Positions 8,325 through 18,388 of a stretch of DNA of 64,000 bases are shown here, piece after piece. A model generated the notes under the pieces. It made no database searches and was not told the origin of the DNA. It worked only from the letters and a program-made list of their open reading frames with translations. The position numbers and the translations under genes are program-made. The stretch comes from Acerihabitans sp047324305 (GTDB lineage Bacteria > Pseudomonadota > Gammaproteobacteria > Enterobacterales > Enterobacteriaceae): positions 3,286,001 through 3,350,000 of the forward strand of contig NZ_CP178740.1 of the NCBI RefSeq assembly GCF_047324305.1, written 5' to 3'. Every line of letters starts with the position of its first letter. The first letter of the stretch is position 1.

Positions 8325-9201
8325 AGTGGTCCTCCTTCTGTTTGATCAGCTCATACAACCGCTGGTTTTCCGGTACGCTCAGGCCATGTACCCGCGCCCG
8401 CCGCACCAGGTAACCATTAATATAGTCAATCTCGGTATGACGCTGGGCGCGAATATCCTGCAGCATCGACGACGTATTGCCCGCGGTGCTTTTAATGGTT
8501 TGCCCAACGTAAAACAGCAGGCTTTCATAAGAAGTATGGTATCCCTCGCGATCCATGACCATCGCCACTTCGCGGCACAGCGCTTCGATCTGATCGATAT
8601 ACTGTTCTATCTCGCCGTTACGGCACTCATAGGCCGCCGTCAGCGGGTTGATGACACAGTTGGCGGCCAGTTTAAGCCAGCAGGAAGCGGCGATATTGTT
8701 ATGCCAGGCCACATCCGGCAACGCCTCGTGCAGCTTTTCCGCCAGGTGGCTGATGGACTGCGCGTTTTCCGTCAGCGGGCCGATACGGGTGGTACCGTTA
8801 TAGACATGGATAATGCTGCCGCTCTCGCTGCGATAAGCCGCGTGGGTGGTGATGCCCTGCAACAACGGCTGGGTAAGCGCAGGCAGCTCTTCGCGGGTGC
8901 CCAGGCCGTTATGCAGCAATAAAATGGCGCAGTCCGCCCTGAGCTGCGGCAACAGCGTGCGGATGGCGCCGGAAACCTGCCAGGCTTTCAGCGTCACCAG
9001 CAAGAGATCACTCCCGGACAAAAGCGCGGCGTTGTTGGCGGGCAACTGATGCCGCACGTTCTCCCCCAGGGGCGTCACCACATCCACCGTACAAGACGAC
9101 TGCGGCACGCGCAGCCATCCCTGGACGTTGTGCCCCTGGCTCACCAGTCCGGCCAGCCACAACTGGCCGATGGCGCCACACCCGAGAACGGTAATATTCA
9201 T
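8284..9201 (-). CDS. panE: 2-dehydropantoate 2-reductase
   Basis: NADPH-dependent ketopantoate reductase, forming pantoate for coenzyme A synthesis. 305 aa, against 303 in E. coli. The N-terminal Rossmann motif GCGAIGQLW (from residue 7) binds NADPH. The family catalytic Lys lies in SCWLKLAANCVINPLTA, and the C-terminal SSMLQDIRAQRHTEIDYING stretch with the catalytic Glu is intact. Overlaps yajL downstream, the same pairing as in E. coli. The 196-base gap to yajQ is a divergent promoter region. Confidence 0.97.
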   Translation of the reverse strand: MNITVLGCGAIGQLWLAGLVSQGHNVQGWLRVPQSSCTVDVVTPLGENVRHQLPANNAALLSGSDLLLVTLKAWQVSGAIRTLLPQLRADCAILLLHNGLGTREELPALTQPLLQGITTHAAYRSESGSIIHVYNGTTRIGPLTENAQSISHLAEKLHEALPDVAWHNNIAASCWLKLAANCVINPLTAAYECRNGEIEQYIDQIEALCREVAMVMDREGYHTSYESLLFYVGQTIKSTAGNTSSMLQDIRAQRHTEIDYINGYLVRRARVHGLSVPENQRLYELIKQKEDHYGRLGDGMSGDWE

Positions 9202-9397
9202 GTTTTAACCTTTGCTATGCATTAAGCCAACCAGCGCCTGCCTGCGCGTAGATTGCTCTGATTATAGACATATTCGCTGCCTATCAAGGGCCGTTTTAGG
9301 CCTATTCATTTTTTTGCCGACGCCGCGGACAGTATTTTGTATCTGGCAAACCAAGCGGGTATGATGCTAACCAAAGAATGGCAGCCGGAGACACATT

Positions 9398-9889
9398 ATG
9401 CCCTCATTTGACATCGTTTCAGAAATAGATATGCAGGAAGTTCGCAACGCGGTGGAGAATGCCAGCCGCGAGCTCACCACCCGCTGGGATTTTCGCAACG
9501 TACCGGCAAGTTTTGAGCTCAATGAAAAAAACCAAAGCATCACCGCCACCAGCGAATCCGATTTCCAGGTGCAGCAACTGGTCGAGATCCTGCGGGAAAA
9601 ATTGGCCAAACGCGGTATTGAGGGCGGGGCGATAGAGCTGCCGGACGAGATGGCGCGCAGCGGCAAAACCTATAGCGTCGAGGCCAAGCTCAAGCAAGGC
9701 ATCGAATCCACCCTGGCCAAGAAGCTGGTGAAACTGATCAAAGACAGCAAGCTGAAGGTACAGGTGCAAATCCAGGGCGAGCAGGTACGGGTTACCGGCA
9801 AATCCCGCGATGATTTGCAGGGCGCCATGGCGCTGGTCAAAGGCGGAGAGCTGGGCCAGCCGTTTCAGTTTACTAATTTTCGCGATTAA
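9398..9889 (+). CDS. yajQ: YajQ family nucleotide-binding protein
   Basis: Small cytosolic protein of the UPF0234/YajQ family, 163 aa, with two ferredoxin-like folds. Members bind nucleotides, and a Xanthomonas homologue binds cyclic di-GMP; the role here is not established. The family start MPSFDIVSEIDMQEVRNAV and the end AMALVKGGELGQPFQFTNFRD are intact. ATG 9398 is preceded by GGAG. In E. coli its next neighbour is yajR; here about 5.7 kb has been inserted after it. Confidence 0.95.
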   Translation: MPSFDIVSEIDMQEVRNAVENASRELTTRWDFRNVPASFELNEKNQSITATSESDFQVQQLVEILREKLAKRGIEGGAIELPDEMARSGKTYSVEAKLKQGIESTLAKKLVKLIKDSKLKVQVQIQGEQVRVTGKSRDDLQGAMALVKGGELGQPFQFTNFRD

Positions 9890-10487
9890 GTGCTGGGCTG
9901 ACGGCAGGGCGACTTGCCCATTTTAATCTATATAACTTAATAAGATAGGCGTCTGTTATTAAATAGAGCGGGCGCGGTTTTTAGTTTTAGCGTATCAAAA
10001 AATGCCGCCTGAATACCCTTTTTTGCATAATCAATGCATGCCTATTGAAATGAATCCCTCTGTTTGCTATCACTATGGGGAATAGATATCTTTGTAGAGG
10101 AACGAGTAATATTAATTAAAAAGTCACTCTATGTAAAATTTATAACATATCTGTTTATATAACATAAATGTATGCATTGATTTTACAGTGATCTTCTTTA
10201 GCGTTTTTAACTTAACAGAAAATTATTTAAACGATTGGTGGCATTAATGTGTGAAGTCTAACGCCAAGGCTTAATGTCGTTTTGGCGTGGGCATCATAAT
10301 GCTTTCCCCAAGAGTTAGCGAGTCGACAGTATTTATATGCTTTAAGCCTTATTTCTTAATTTCTATAAATTTTTTCACGCGGGAATAAATGATTATACCT
10401 TTCTCACATTACGCGAAAAGTACTTATACCGTTTGTTACTCACTGTGAAAAATTTGTCATAATAGCAACAGTAGGTGAGGTGTCATC
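9890..10487. other. AT-rich left flank of the RHS insertion, no gene seen
   Basis: 598 bases markedly richer in A and T than the surrounding backbone, beginning directly after the yajQ stop. No open frame of useful length, tRNA, integrase or clear terminal inverted repeat was found. GTGAGGTG at 10476-10483, just before the RHS ATG, is a plausible ribosome site. Confidence 0.7.
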
Positions 10488-13400
10488 ATGAGTAGACAAT
10501 TTTCATCCCAGGCATTTAATTATAGCGATGCCAATCAAACCACGGTCAATCCGCGTACCGGCATGTTTAATGTTTATTTGCCCTTAGTGAACTTGGTGGG
10601 CAATGCGGGATTAGGGCCCGTTTTCCAGGTCGCGCTCAGCTATAATGGGTTTGGTAGCTTTAATTATGGTTTTGGCTTAGGATTTCATCTTGGCTATTCT
10701 TATTATGATACTGCCTATGGGATTTTAGTACTGAGTTCAGGTGAACAATATAGTGTCATCGAAACCCCACAAGGCATTGAGGTGATACAAAAAAAACTGA
10801 CTAACTTCCATTTTGTTAGAACAGAAAACGGTTATCGGATTATATGGAAAAATGGCATAGTGGAAGAATTAGGCAGCCCGCAAAAGATGGACACGTTCAA
10901 AGTTGTCCTGAGGATTTACAACCCCTTTGGTTTAATGTTGATGTTTCAATGGGATATTGTCGACTCCAATACGATGCCTAAGTTGACTTCCATAGTCGAC
11001 AATGATTTTGGGACCTTAAGAATTGATTATTTCAATCAAAGTGGTCTCCCCGAAGATCGGCTTACTTTAATAACTGCCTGGCCGGGCACCCAAGAATCTA
11101 TTTCGTTCGCATTACGATTTGATGACCATAATAGTCTTAGCGAAGTGTTGACCTTAAGCGAAAACGAAATATTGGCGAGTTCCGAATTTGAATATACTAA
11201 TTTTCTTCATTACCGCTTACTTACAAAAATGCATGCCGATCCTGATATTACGTATGAAATAACCTATGAAGATAGCGCAACGGTCTTCCCTACTAGCGCG
11301 TATTTACCGGCATTACCGAGAGTATCGAAAAAGGTAACAAGCATCGGCGGTAAAACTCCCCTCATCACCAGCAACTACACCTACTCTTTATCCAATTTTC
11401 TTGGCGGTCACTCCCCTGAACAATTTTGGGTACACTATCGTGACTATCTGCTTGAGCATAGTCAGTATCTTTTTGATTATCAATACTATCAACATGAAGA
11501 ATATACAAACGGTGCTGATACCATTAGTATTCGATATGTATTTGATGTATTGCATAATGATATAGAAGTGATAAAAACGGTAACGCGTGACTCAAAAAGC
11601 TATGTCACTAAAAAAGAAACTGTGTTTAATTCTAATTTGACAGAGCCTTTTGATGCCCAGCCCAGTCAATATCAGCTGGCGTCCACTCAAAAAATAACCT
11701 ACATATCTCCGGATAAAATCACCAGGGTGGAAACTACCGAAACGCGCTACGACGAAGGCGGCAACCTAGTTTGGCAGCAAAATCCCGATGGTATGATTAT
11801 CGAAAATGAATATTATCAGAATAATAAGGAGCATCCAGAGACATTAGATCCCTGGGGGTTTGTACGCTATTTATATAAACAAACCATCAAACCTTCTAGT
11901 CGGGAATTTATTACTGAATATACAGTGACAGTACATGAATATGAAAGTTTTCCCTCAATAGATAATGCACCGGCCGCCTGGTCCATTGTTCCGAAAAAAA
12001 GCCACTTTTATGCCCATGAATCGGTGAAATCAGAAGAGGTACTTATCACCAGCGAGGAACTATTCTATATAAGCAGCCCTCTTAACAACAACCCAATGCA
12101 TGGCAGGCTAGAACGGAGGGTCAAAACGTTTATCGATGGCGATCACAGCTATCCCGCCACCACACAATTTACCTATTTCTTGTCGGGTGTTATTTTAGTC
12201 ATATCCAGGGATGACACCGGCTATGATGGCCTAGCCTATGCCACCGCCAGCAGAACCTCTTCTTGCACCGGACGCGTGCTGTCAGAAGTCGATGCGCAAA
12301 ACAGTCAACACAATTATGACTATGATTTGTTGGGCCGTTTAATCCGGCACACGCAAAATCCCGGCACCGCCTATCAACGTATAAGCACACTAGATTACTA
12401 CATAGAGAGAAACTGTGACGGTAATTTTGGGGTGACAACCACCACCGATGCTTCCGGCAATAAGATACGCAGCTGGTTTGATGGTCTAGGAAGGCCAGTT
12501 AAAAAGGCATCCAATAATATTGATCGCGCCGAAAGCGATGAATGGTTTGAGATCGAAAGTAAGGAATATAATGCTATTAGCCAGGTTTTATCTAATACCC
12601 TGACTGACCACTTTGTTCCCACACCTGATGAAATAGAAGAAAGCGTAAGTATTACAGCTACCATGGAATATGAACCTTGGGGAAATGTCAGCGTGATAAG
12701 ACGCAGTGACGGAACCCATGAGGAAATACAGTTTGATCCGATTAAACTTCAGGCAACCTTGAAAAAATACAGTTCCACCGATCCTAATAAAAAACTTGGC
12801 GATATCAGGATCGATTTTAATATAGGGATGCAACCGCTAAAAAAATCATGTATTAGTCTTGATGGCAGCGTTTATTCTGAAACTAGCTCAAGATATGATG
12901 GCTACGGCTTGCTGCGTGAGTACAAAGACGAAAAAGGCTATGTCACCCATTACGAATATGATGCGTTTCATAGGCAAGTTATGGTAGGTTTGCCTGATAA
13001 AAATGCAACTTTACGAAAGTATGCCGTCCATACTGATAAACCCTGCGTAACCGAAGTTAGTGTACAAGATATACAGGAAAACGTGACGATATTAGGCACT
13101 CAGGCATTCGATAGTTTGGGACGTTTGAAGGAGTCCGTTTCTGGCGGGCGCAGATATACTTATGAATATATTGGTGCTAATCCTAAACCTAGCGTAGTAA
13201 CCACCCCGGCGGGACAATCACTTGAATATCAATATATTCCAGAATTGGGCAATGTGGTCAGTTTAGTAGCCGATCGAAGTCTATACAAAGTATATTCCTG
13301 GAATACCCTGGCCGGGAAAATACAAGCTTCGACAAGTGAAAATGTTGACTATCCGGTAGGCCGGGGGCGGATTATGCAACGCTGGTTTTATTCACCTTCT

Positions 13401-15533
13401 GGGCAACTTGGGCAAGAAGATTTTTCTTCTGACATCAACGCTAGTATTAGATTCGATTGGACATTGTTGGGCGCTGAAAAAAAAGGTAGTCTGTCAGGGG
13501 ATAATCCATCATCCACTTATGAACGTTCTTTTTGGTACTCTAAACAAACAGGTCAACAAATATTAGGTCAAAATATTAATTCTTACACTAAAACGGATTA
13601 CGATGATTTTGGCCGCGTGGCCGAGTTAAACCATACCGATGGTTATGTTGATTTTTACGTTAATACCAAATTTTCCTATGATGAGTTCAGTCGTGAGTAT
13701 AAACGTGAAATTGTTATGGGAGCGGATTTTCAAACCAATTTCAAGGAAACGAAACTAACAATAGAATATTTTTATGAACGAAATGGGAATATTCTTGATA
13801 AAAAGATCACTTTGGATGAAAAACTTGTAAACCATGAATTATACGAATATGACGAGTGTAACCGGCTTATTCATATGAAAAGTGAAAGCCAGGAGTTTGC
13901 CACGGATGCTTATGGTCAACAATTTGATGAACAGAATTTTTCCTACGATGCATTGAATAATATGACCCGCTGTCACACGCATTTTTTTTATGGAGATGAT
14001 TATGCGGAGTTTCATTATGACAATCCGGATGATCCTACTCAATTGACCTCGGTCTCACACAGTGCTCCAGTCTATCCCCCGTTAATTTCACTCCACTATG
14101 ATGCTAATGGGAGAATGGATGTGGACGAGGCGGGGCGTACATTGCAGTACGATATTCTCGGGCGGCTAGTAAAAGCCCATTCACCTGAGCATTCAGGTAA
14201 TTATGATTATGATGGCATGGATCGCCTGGCAAAAGAAGAAATTGATCATCAGCCGGTGAGTAACATTATATACGAGCATAATACACCACAGTTGAAACGT
14301 GATGCTGATGCCAATGATACTGCCTGGGTTGCTAAATGGTTAAAGATATCAAGAGCCAACGGCTTTTTTGAAGACATGGCAGAAATGGCGAGAGATAGAT
14401 TGCTAAATGTAGTTTTAACCGGCCGCGTAAGTTTTGACGTTACTGCCACCTTTAATACCGAACTCCATTTGTACACCCCATGGGGTTACCGTCAAACGGA
14501 GGATCCAGCCTTGCCGGGATTTAAGGGTGAGCTGCGCGATGCTATTACCGGCGCTTACCCATTGGGCAATGGCTACCGTTCATACAACCCGATTTTAATG
14601 CGCTTTAACAGCCCCGACAGCCTCAGCCCATTTGGTGCGGGGGGCATAAACCCCTACGTCTATTGCAACAATGATCCAATAAACGGCATTGATTTGGATG
14701 GTCACTTAAGCAGAAGATTAGCATTTACCGTTTTATTTAGTGTGATAGGGTTAGTGTTAGCCATACCTACCTTCGGCTACTCATTGGCGGCAGCCACCGC
14801 GGGCGTGATGGCCTTATATGGGGTGGCAGGTTTACTTGAGCTCACCTCCGCCGCGACCGGAATTGCTTCGGCTGCTTTAGAAGGATCGAATCCGCGTACA
14901 TCAGCTATTCTCGGTTGGGTTTCATTAGGGACAGGCCTCGGTGGATTAGGAGCCTTGGGTGCGGCGGCGGCGGGTGCGAAGTTGTCGGTACTCGCTGCTA
15001 ATAGGGCTGCATTGGCTGCGGGTGGGGAAATGTTAGGCGAAGATTTTATTATATTCAGAGGCTCGCAATATTCCGATCGATTAATCATTGACGCCCATGG
15101 GGCTCAACCATTTTTTAGTGGTGAACGTATTGAGGTTTCTGATGGCACCGCTGTCCGTTTTTTTGGGCGCGAAGGGCGATTTCTTAATGATCCTGGGTTG
15201 GTTGGCATTATGGATAGTAGCTATCAATCAAGGAATATTGTTCTTCCTGGGGCTTATGTAATTAATTATAATCTTATGCAATATCCAATTGAAGACAGCT
15301 TGGAAATCGAAGAACAAGCATATGAGACGCTATTCCATCTATCTCAACGGTATAATGTGGACGTCGTGTTCCCCGCCAGAGGCGTAATTGATTATAAATT
15401 TGCCAACTTAAATAGCCTTTTCAGTGAGCTAGGTAAGGCGGGTCTTCGTTATCAATATATTGATGGCGTCTTTTGCCGATTGAATCCATGGCGTTATTTT
15501 TGGGCTGCCGCAGATGATGCTATACACTTTTGA
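10488..15533 (+). CDS. RHS/YD-repeat protein with RHS core and variable C-terminal toxin-like domain
   Basis: Very large (1681 aa) YD-repeat protein related to the RHS and Tc-toxin C-component families. After a 300-residue beta-rich N-terminus come many YD repeats (YDLLGRLIRHTQNPG, YDEGGNLVWQQNPDG, YDDFGRVAEL, YDILGRLVKAHSPE). The RHS-associated core lies near residues 1340-1405: GNGYRSYNPILMRFNSPD, then SPFGAGGINPYVYCNNDPIN, ending DLDGH at 1402-1406, where toxins usually switch. The 275-residue tail begins with hydrophobic segments (about 1410-1495) and ends in a soluble domain I do not recognise, with LIIDAHGAQP near 1532. No PAAR domain or signal peptide is evident, and no TcA/TcB partner or immunity gene adjoins it. 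Its AT-rich composition and its place between yajQ and yajR indicate transfer. Confidence 0.85.
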   Translation: MSRQFSSQAFNYSDANQTTVNPRTGMFNVYLPLVNLVGNAGLGPVFQVALSYNGFGSFNYGFGLGFHLGYSYYDTAYGILVLSSGEQYSVIETPQGIEVIQKKLTNFHFVRTENGYRIIWKNGIVEELGSPQKMDTFKVVLRIYNPFGLMLMFQWDIVDSNTMPKLTSIVDNDFGTLRIDYFNQSGLPEDRLTLITAWPGTQESISFALRFDDHNSLSEVLTLSENEILASSEFEYTNFLHYRLLTKMHADPDITYEITYEDSATVFPTSAYLPALPRVSKKVTSIGGKTPLITSNYTYSLSNFLGGHSPEQFWVHYRDYLLEHSQYLFDYQYYQHEEYTNGADTISIRYVFDVLHNDIEVIKTVTRDSKSYVTKKETVFNSNLTEPFDAQPSQYQLASTQKITYISPDKITRVETTETRYDEGGNLVWQQNPDGMIIENEYYQNNKEHPETLDPWGFVRYLYKQTIKPSSREFITEYTVTVHEYESFPSIDNAPAAWSIVPKKSHFYAHESVKSEEVLITSEELFYISSPLNNNPMHGRLERRVKTFIDGDHSYPATTQFTYFLSGVILVISRDDTGYDGLAYATASRTSSCTGRVLSEVDAQNSQHNYDYDLLGRLIRHTQNPGTAYQRISTLDYYIERNCDGNFGVTTTTDASGNKIRSWFDGLGRPVKKASNNIDRAESDEWFEIESKEYNAISQVLSNTLTDHFVPTPDEIEESVSITATMEYEPWGNVSVIRRSDGTHEEIQFDPIKLQATLKKYSSTDPNKKLGDIRIDFNIGMQPLKKSCISLDGSVYSETSSRYDGYGLLREYKDEKGYVTHYEYDAFHRQVMVGLPDKNATLRKYAVHTDKPCVTEVSVQDIQENVTILGTQAFDSLGRLKESVSGGRRYTYEYIGANPKPSVVTTPAGQSLEYQYIPELGNVVSLVADRSLYKVYSWNTLAGKIQASTSENVDYPVGRGRIMQRWFYSPSGQLGQEDFSSDINASIRFDWTLLGAEKKGSLSGDNPSSTYERSFWYSKQTGQQILGQNINSYTKTDYDDFGRVAELNHTDGYVDFYVNTKFSYDEFSREYKREIVMGADFQTNFKETKLTIEYFYERNGNILDKKITLDEKLVNHELYEYDECNRLIHMKSESQEFATDAYGQQFDEQNFSYDALNNMTRCHTHFFYGDDYAEFHYDNPDDPTQLTSVSHSAPVYPPLISLHYDANGRMDVDEAGRTLQYDILGRLVKAHSPEHSGNYDYDGMDRLAKEEIDHQPVSNIIYEHNTPQLKRDADANDTAWVAKWLKISRANGFFEDMAEMARDRLLNVVLTGRVSFDVTATFNTELHLYTPWGYRQTEDPALPGFKGELRDAITGAYPLGNGYRSYNPILMRFNSPDSLSPFGAGGINPYVYCNNDPINGIDLDGHLSRRLAFTVLFSVIGLVLAIPTFGYSLAAATAGVMALYGVAGLLELTSAATGIASAALEGSNPRTSAILGWVSLGTGLGGLGALGAAAAGAKLSVLAANRAALAAGGEMLGEDFIIFRGSQYSDRLIIDAHGAQPFFSGERIEVSDGTAVRFFGREGRFLNDPGLVGIMDSSYQSRNIVLPGAYVINYNLMQYPIEDSLEIEEQAYETLFHLSQRYNVDVVFPARGVIDYKFANLNSLFSELGKAGLRYQYIDGVFCRLNPWRYFWAAADDAIHF

Positions 15534-15619
15534 ACCCTATACTCATATGCTTTCATTATCGGACAGCGCCTGGGATTTATTCAATCCAAGACCTAAGTAG
15601 AGACCCTAATAAATTTGGT

Positions 15620-16984
15620 TTATACCAAGCTTATCAACCGTTCGAGTTCTAATCGGCTGGTTTGCTTGGTATCAATTTTGATATAGGCGCTCCGTTCTTC
15701 CGCCACCACCACCACCTCGGTAACCCCAGGCTGCGCTTTCAGTCTTTCCGCCAGCGCGCCATCCTTAACCGCCAGTTCCGACAAGGTAATCCGCAGGCTG
15801 CTGACATAAGGCGGTTCCTTAAGCGAAATGCTGATAACCCACCACATCGCCGCCAGCGCCGCGCCAAAGGTAAATACCAGCCACGCCCCCTGCCATTGAT
15901 ACAATAATCCCCCCAGGCTACCGCCGGCCGCCACGCCGAGAAACTGGCTGGTGGAATAGACGCCCATGGCGGTGCCTTTATACCCGGCCGGTGCTTCTTT
16001 ACTGATAAGCGAGGGCAGAATGGCTTCCATGACATTGAACGCCAGGAAAAAAATCTGGATGCCGGCAAATATCGTCCACAAATGCTGCCCCGCGGCCAGC
16101 AGCACGATTTCCGCCAGCAGCAACAGGGTAATGCAGATCATAAATACCCGCTTCATCCGCCGCTTAACCTCGGCGTAGATGATAAATGGCACTACCGCGG
16201 CAAAGGATACCAGCATGGTAATAAGATAGACTTTCCAATGATCGGCGGGCGCCAGGCCGGCCTTGGCCATCATCGGCGGCAGGGCGACGAAACTCGACAT
16301 CAGCAGCGCATGCAGGCAAAAAATGCCGATATTGAGCTTAACCAGCTGGCCGTTGGCCAGCACCTTGCTAAAGCTTCCTCTGACGATGCCGGACTCGCGG
16401 TTAAGCATATGGCTATCCGCCGCCGGTACGATGGCCAGGGTGATGATGATGCCCGCCAGCGCCAGCAGGGCGATACCCCAAAACAGCGCATGCAGGCCCA
16501 GGGCATGGGTTATTATCGGCCCCAGCACCATGGCGATGGCAAAGGTGACGCCGAAGCTGACGCCGATAAATGCCATGGCTTTGGTGCGGTTCTGCTCGCG
16601 GGTTAAATCGGACAGCAGCGCCATAACGGCGGCGGCGATGGCCCCCGATCCCTGCAGCGCACGCCCTAAAATGACGCCCCAGATCGAATCGGTGAGGGCG
16701 GCGATAACGCTGCCCAGGGCAAACACCAGCAGCCCGCCGATAATCAGCGGCTTGCGGCCGACCCGGTCGGAGATCAGGCCGAAAGGTACCTGGAATAGCG
16801 CCTGCGCCAGGCCATAGATGCCGATGGCCAGCCCAATCAGGGCTTCGCTGGCGCCTTGTAATGCCATACCGTAAGTGGTCAGTACCGGTAGCACCATAAA
16901 CATGCCCAGCATGCGTAACGAGAACACCGTACCCAAGCCCCAGGTGGCGCGCAGTTCGCTGCCGGTCATTTTAGTATCGTTCAT
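15620..16984 (-). CDS. yajR: Major facilitator superfamily transporter YajR
   Basis: Inner-membrane MFS drug/H+ antiporter-like protein with 12 predicted helices and a small cytosolic C-terminal ferredoxin-like (YAM) domain, the signature of YajR. Motif A is visible as GLISDRVGRKPL and motif C-like glycines as AMVLGPIITH. The C-terminal domain covers the last 70 residues (YVSSLRITLSEL to LERLISLV). The start was placed at the ATG at 16984 (MNDTKMT), which follows a TGAGG site and matches E. coli; a GTG eight codons upstream is possible. 454 aa as annotated. Its substrate is unknown in the family. Confidence 0.95.
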   Translation of the reverse strand: MNDTKMTGSELRATWGLGTVFSLRMLGMFMVLPVLTTYGMALQGASEALIGLAIGIYGLAQALFQVPFGLISDRVGRKPLIIGGLLVFALGSVIAALTDSIWGVILGRALQGSGAIAAAVMALLSDLTREQNRTKAMAFIGVSFGVTFAIAMVLGPIITHALGLHALFWGIALLALAGIIITLAIVPAADSHMLNRESGIVRGSFSKVLANGQLVKLNIGIFCLHALLMSSFVALPPMMAKAGLAPADHWKVYLITMLVSFAAVVPFIIYAEVKRRMKRVFMICITLLLLAEIVLLAAGQHLWTIFAGIQIFFLAFNVMEAILPSLISKEAPAGYKGTAMGVYSTSQFLGVAAGGSLGGLLYQWQGAWLVFTFGAALAAMWWVISISLKEPPYVSSLRITLSELAVKDGALAERLKAQPGVTEVVVVAEERSAYIKIDTKQTSRLELERLISLV

Positions 16985-17100
16985 TACTACCTCAAGAGAG
17001 CTACCCACATCATTTTAATGCGCCGTGCGAACCGGGTAAACGGAACGTCTTTTAACAGATGTAACAGATGGCGGCGAAAGGGTGTCGATGGCGGGGCAGG

Positions 17101-17130
17101 TGGCTGGCAAAACCGGGGCTTTGCCAGCCA
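17101..17130. terminator. 11-bp perfect hairpin after cyoE
   Basis: TGGCTGGCAAA (17101-17111) pairs exactly with TTTGCCAGCCA (17120-17130) around an 8-base loop, 17 bases past the cyoE stop and before yajR on the same strand. It lacks a following T-run; it may end or stabilise the 3' end of the cyo transcript. Confidence 0.5.
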
Positions 17131-17146
17131 TAGGTCAATGCGGATT

Positions 17147-18037
17147 TTACCAGACGTACGATAACAGGCTGTTGCTGGCCGGGACCATAAAGTCCACGGA
17201 CATCATCACGCTCAATGAGGTGATCGCCACGATGGAGAAAATAAACAGCTTGCGCGCCCAGACCTTGTCGTCGTTGGCCGATTTATAGCCCTGCAACGCC
17301 ATGCCCAGCCACCAGACGCTGACCGCGGCCGCGACGATAAAATATTTATAGCCGGCGTAACCGCCCAGGGTCAGCATCAGCGTCGCCACCATAAACCCGA
17401 TAATATACAGGGTAATATGGTTTTTGGTCACCGATATGCCGCGTTTTACCGGCAGCACCGGGATTGACGCCGCCTGGTAGTCCTTGAAACGGTAAATGGC
17501 GATGGCGTAAGAATGCGGCATTTGCCAGAGACTGAAAATCAGCAGCAGAATCAACGCGCCCATATCGAACCGGCCGCTGACGGCGCAGTAGCCGATAACC
17601 GGCGGCGCCGCGCCGGACAAACTGCCGATAAGGGTGCCATAAACTGACTTGCGCTTCATATACAGGCTATAAACGCCCACATAGACAATAAAGCCCGCCA
17701 CCGCCAGCCACATGGCCAGCGGGTTGGCCGCCACGTACAGCAGCACAAAACCGGCGATACCCAACACAGTCGCGTAAACCAGGGTCACTTGCGGGGAGAT
17801 AAGTCCTTTCACCAGGACCCGGTTCTTGGTCCTTTCCATTTTCTTATCAATGTCCCGGTCGATAAAGTTGTTGAAAACACAACCCGAGGCGACCACCAGC
17901 GAGACACCGATTAAGGTGGCGAAAAATAAGGCATGGTCAATTTGGCCTTTGGAGGCCAGCAAAAATCCGCCGATGACAGAAATTAAATTACCGAAAATAA
18001 TTCCTGGTTTTGTTACTTGCAGGTATTGCTTAATCAT
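17147..18037 (-). CDS. cyoE: Protoheme IX farnesyltransferase (heme O synthase)
   Basis: Integral membrane UbiA-family prenyltransferase that adds the farnesyl group to heme b to make heme O for cytochrome bo3. 296 aa, the usual length, with hydrophobic segments throughout. The two Asp-rich motifs are present: NNFIDRDIDKKMERTKNR in the first half and YRFKDYQAASIPVLPV in the second. Last gene of cyoABCDE, 15 bases after cyoD. Its farnesyl diphosphate donor is the product of ispA, encoded 11 kb away. Confidence 0.98.
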   Translation of the reverse strand: MIKQYLQVTKPGIIFGNLISVIGGFLLASKGQIDHALFFATLIGVSLVVASGCVFNNFIDRDIDKKMERTKNRVLVKGLISPQVTLVYATVLGIAGFVLLYVAANPLAMWLAVAGFIVYVGVYSLYMKRKSVYGTLIGSLSGAAPPVIGYCAVSGRFDMGALILLLIFSLWQMPHSYAIAIYRFKDYQAASIPVLPVKRGISVTKNHITLYIIGFMVATLMLTLGGYAGYKYFIVAAAVSVWWLGMALQGYKSANDDKVWARKLFIFSIVAITSLSVMMSVDFMVPASNSLLSYVW

Positions 18038-18052
18038 CAGGATTACGCTCGG

Positions 18053-18388
18053 TTAATGGCTCATCAGGTTGTAGTTCAGATGCAGCATGACCCACAGGGA
18101 ACCGACAACCAGAATGGCGATGATGAGTACGGCGAAGACCAGCGCCACCACGTTCCACCGCTGCTCGGAGGAGCGATCCAGATGCAGGAAATACACCAGG
18201 TGGACCATGATCTGCACCACGGCGCACAGCGCCAGGACGGCAATCAGCGTGGTCTTGGTCGCCGAGCCGTTCATCACCATGACAAAAGGAATGACGGTCA
18301 GGATAATCGACAGGACAAAACCGATGAGATACGACTTCAGGCTGCCGTGGCTGGCGCCGCCGTGCCCGGTTGTTGCATGACTACTCAT
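18053..18388 (-). CDS. cyoD: Cytochrome bo3 ubiquinol oxidase subunit IV
   Basis: Small three-helix membrane subunit that helps assemble the CuB site of cytochrome bo3. The start was placed at the ATG at 18386-18388 (MSSHATTGHGGASHG), giving 111 aa against 109 in E. coli; a GTG-like upstream extension was discarded. The ATG shares one base with the cyoC stop (TAATG), so the two genes are translationally coupled. The conserved QIMVHLVYFLHLD segment is intact. Confidence 0.96.
   Translation of the reverse strand: MSSHATTGHGGASHGSLKSYLIGFVLSIILTVIPFVMVMNGSATKTTLIAVLALCAVVQIMVHLVYFLHLDRSSEQRWNVVALVFAVLIIAILVVGSLWVMLHLNYNLMSH

Noticed and set aside
9890..10487. tRNA or attachment site as the integration point of the RHS insertion
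   Set aside because: No cloverleaf-forming sequence or direct repeat shared with 15534-15619 could be seen.
10488..15533. RHS element of the E. coli rearrangement-hotspot type with type VI PAAR domain
   Set aside because: The N-terminus has no PAAR motif, and no VgrG, EagR or downstream core-extension fragments are present.
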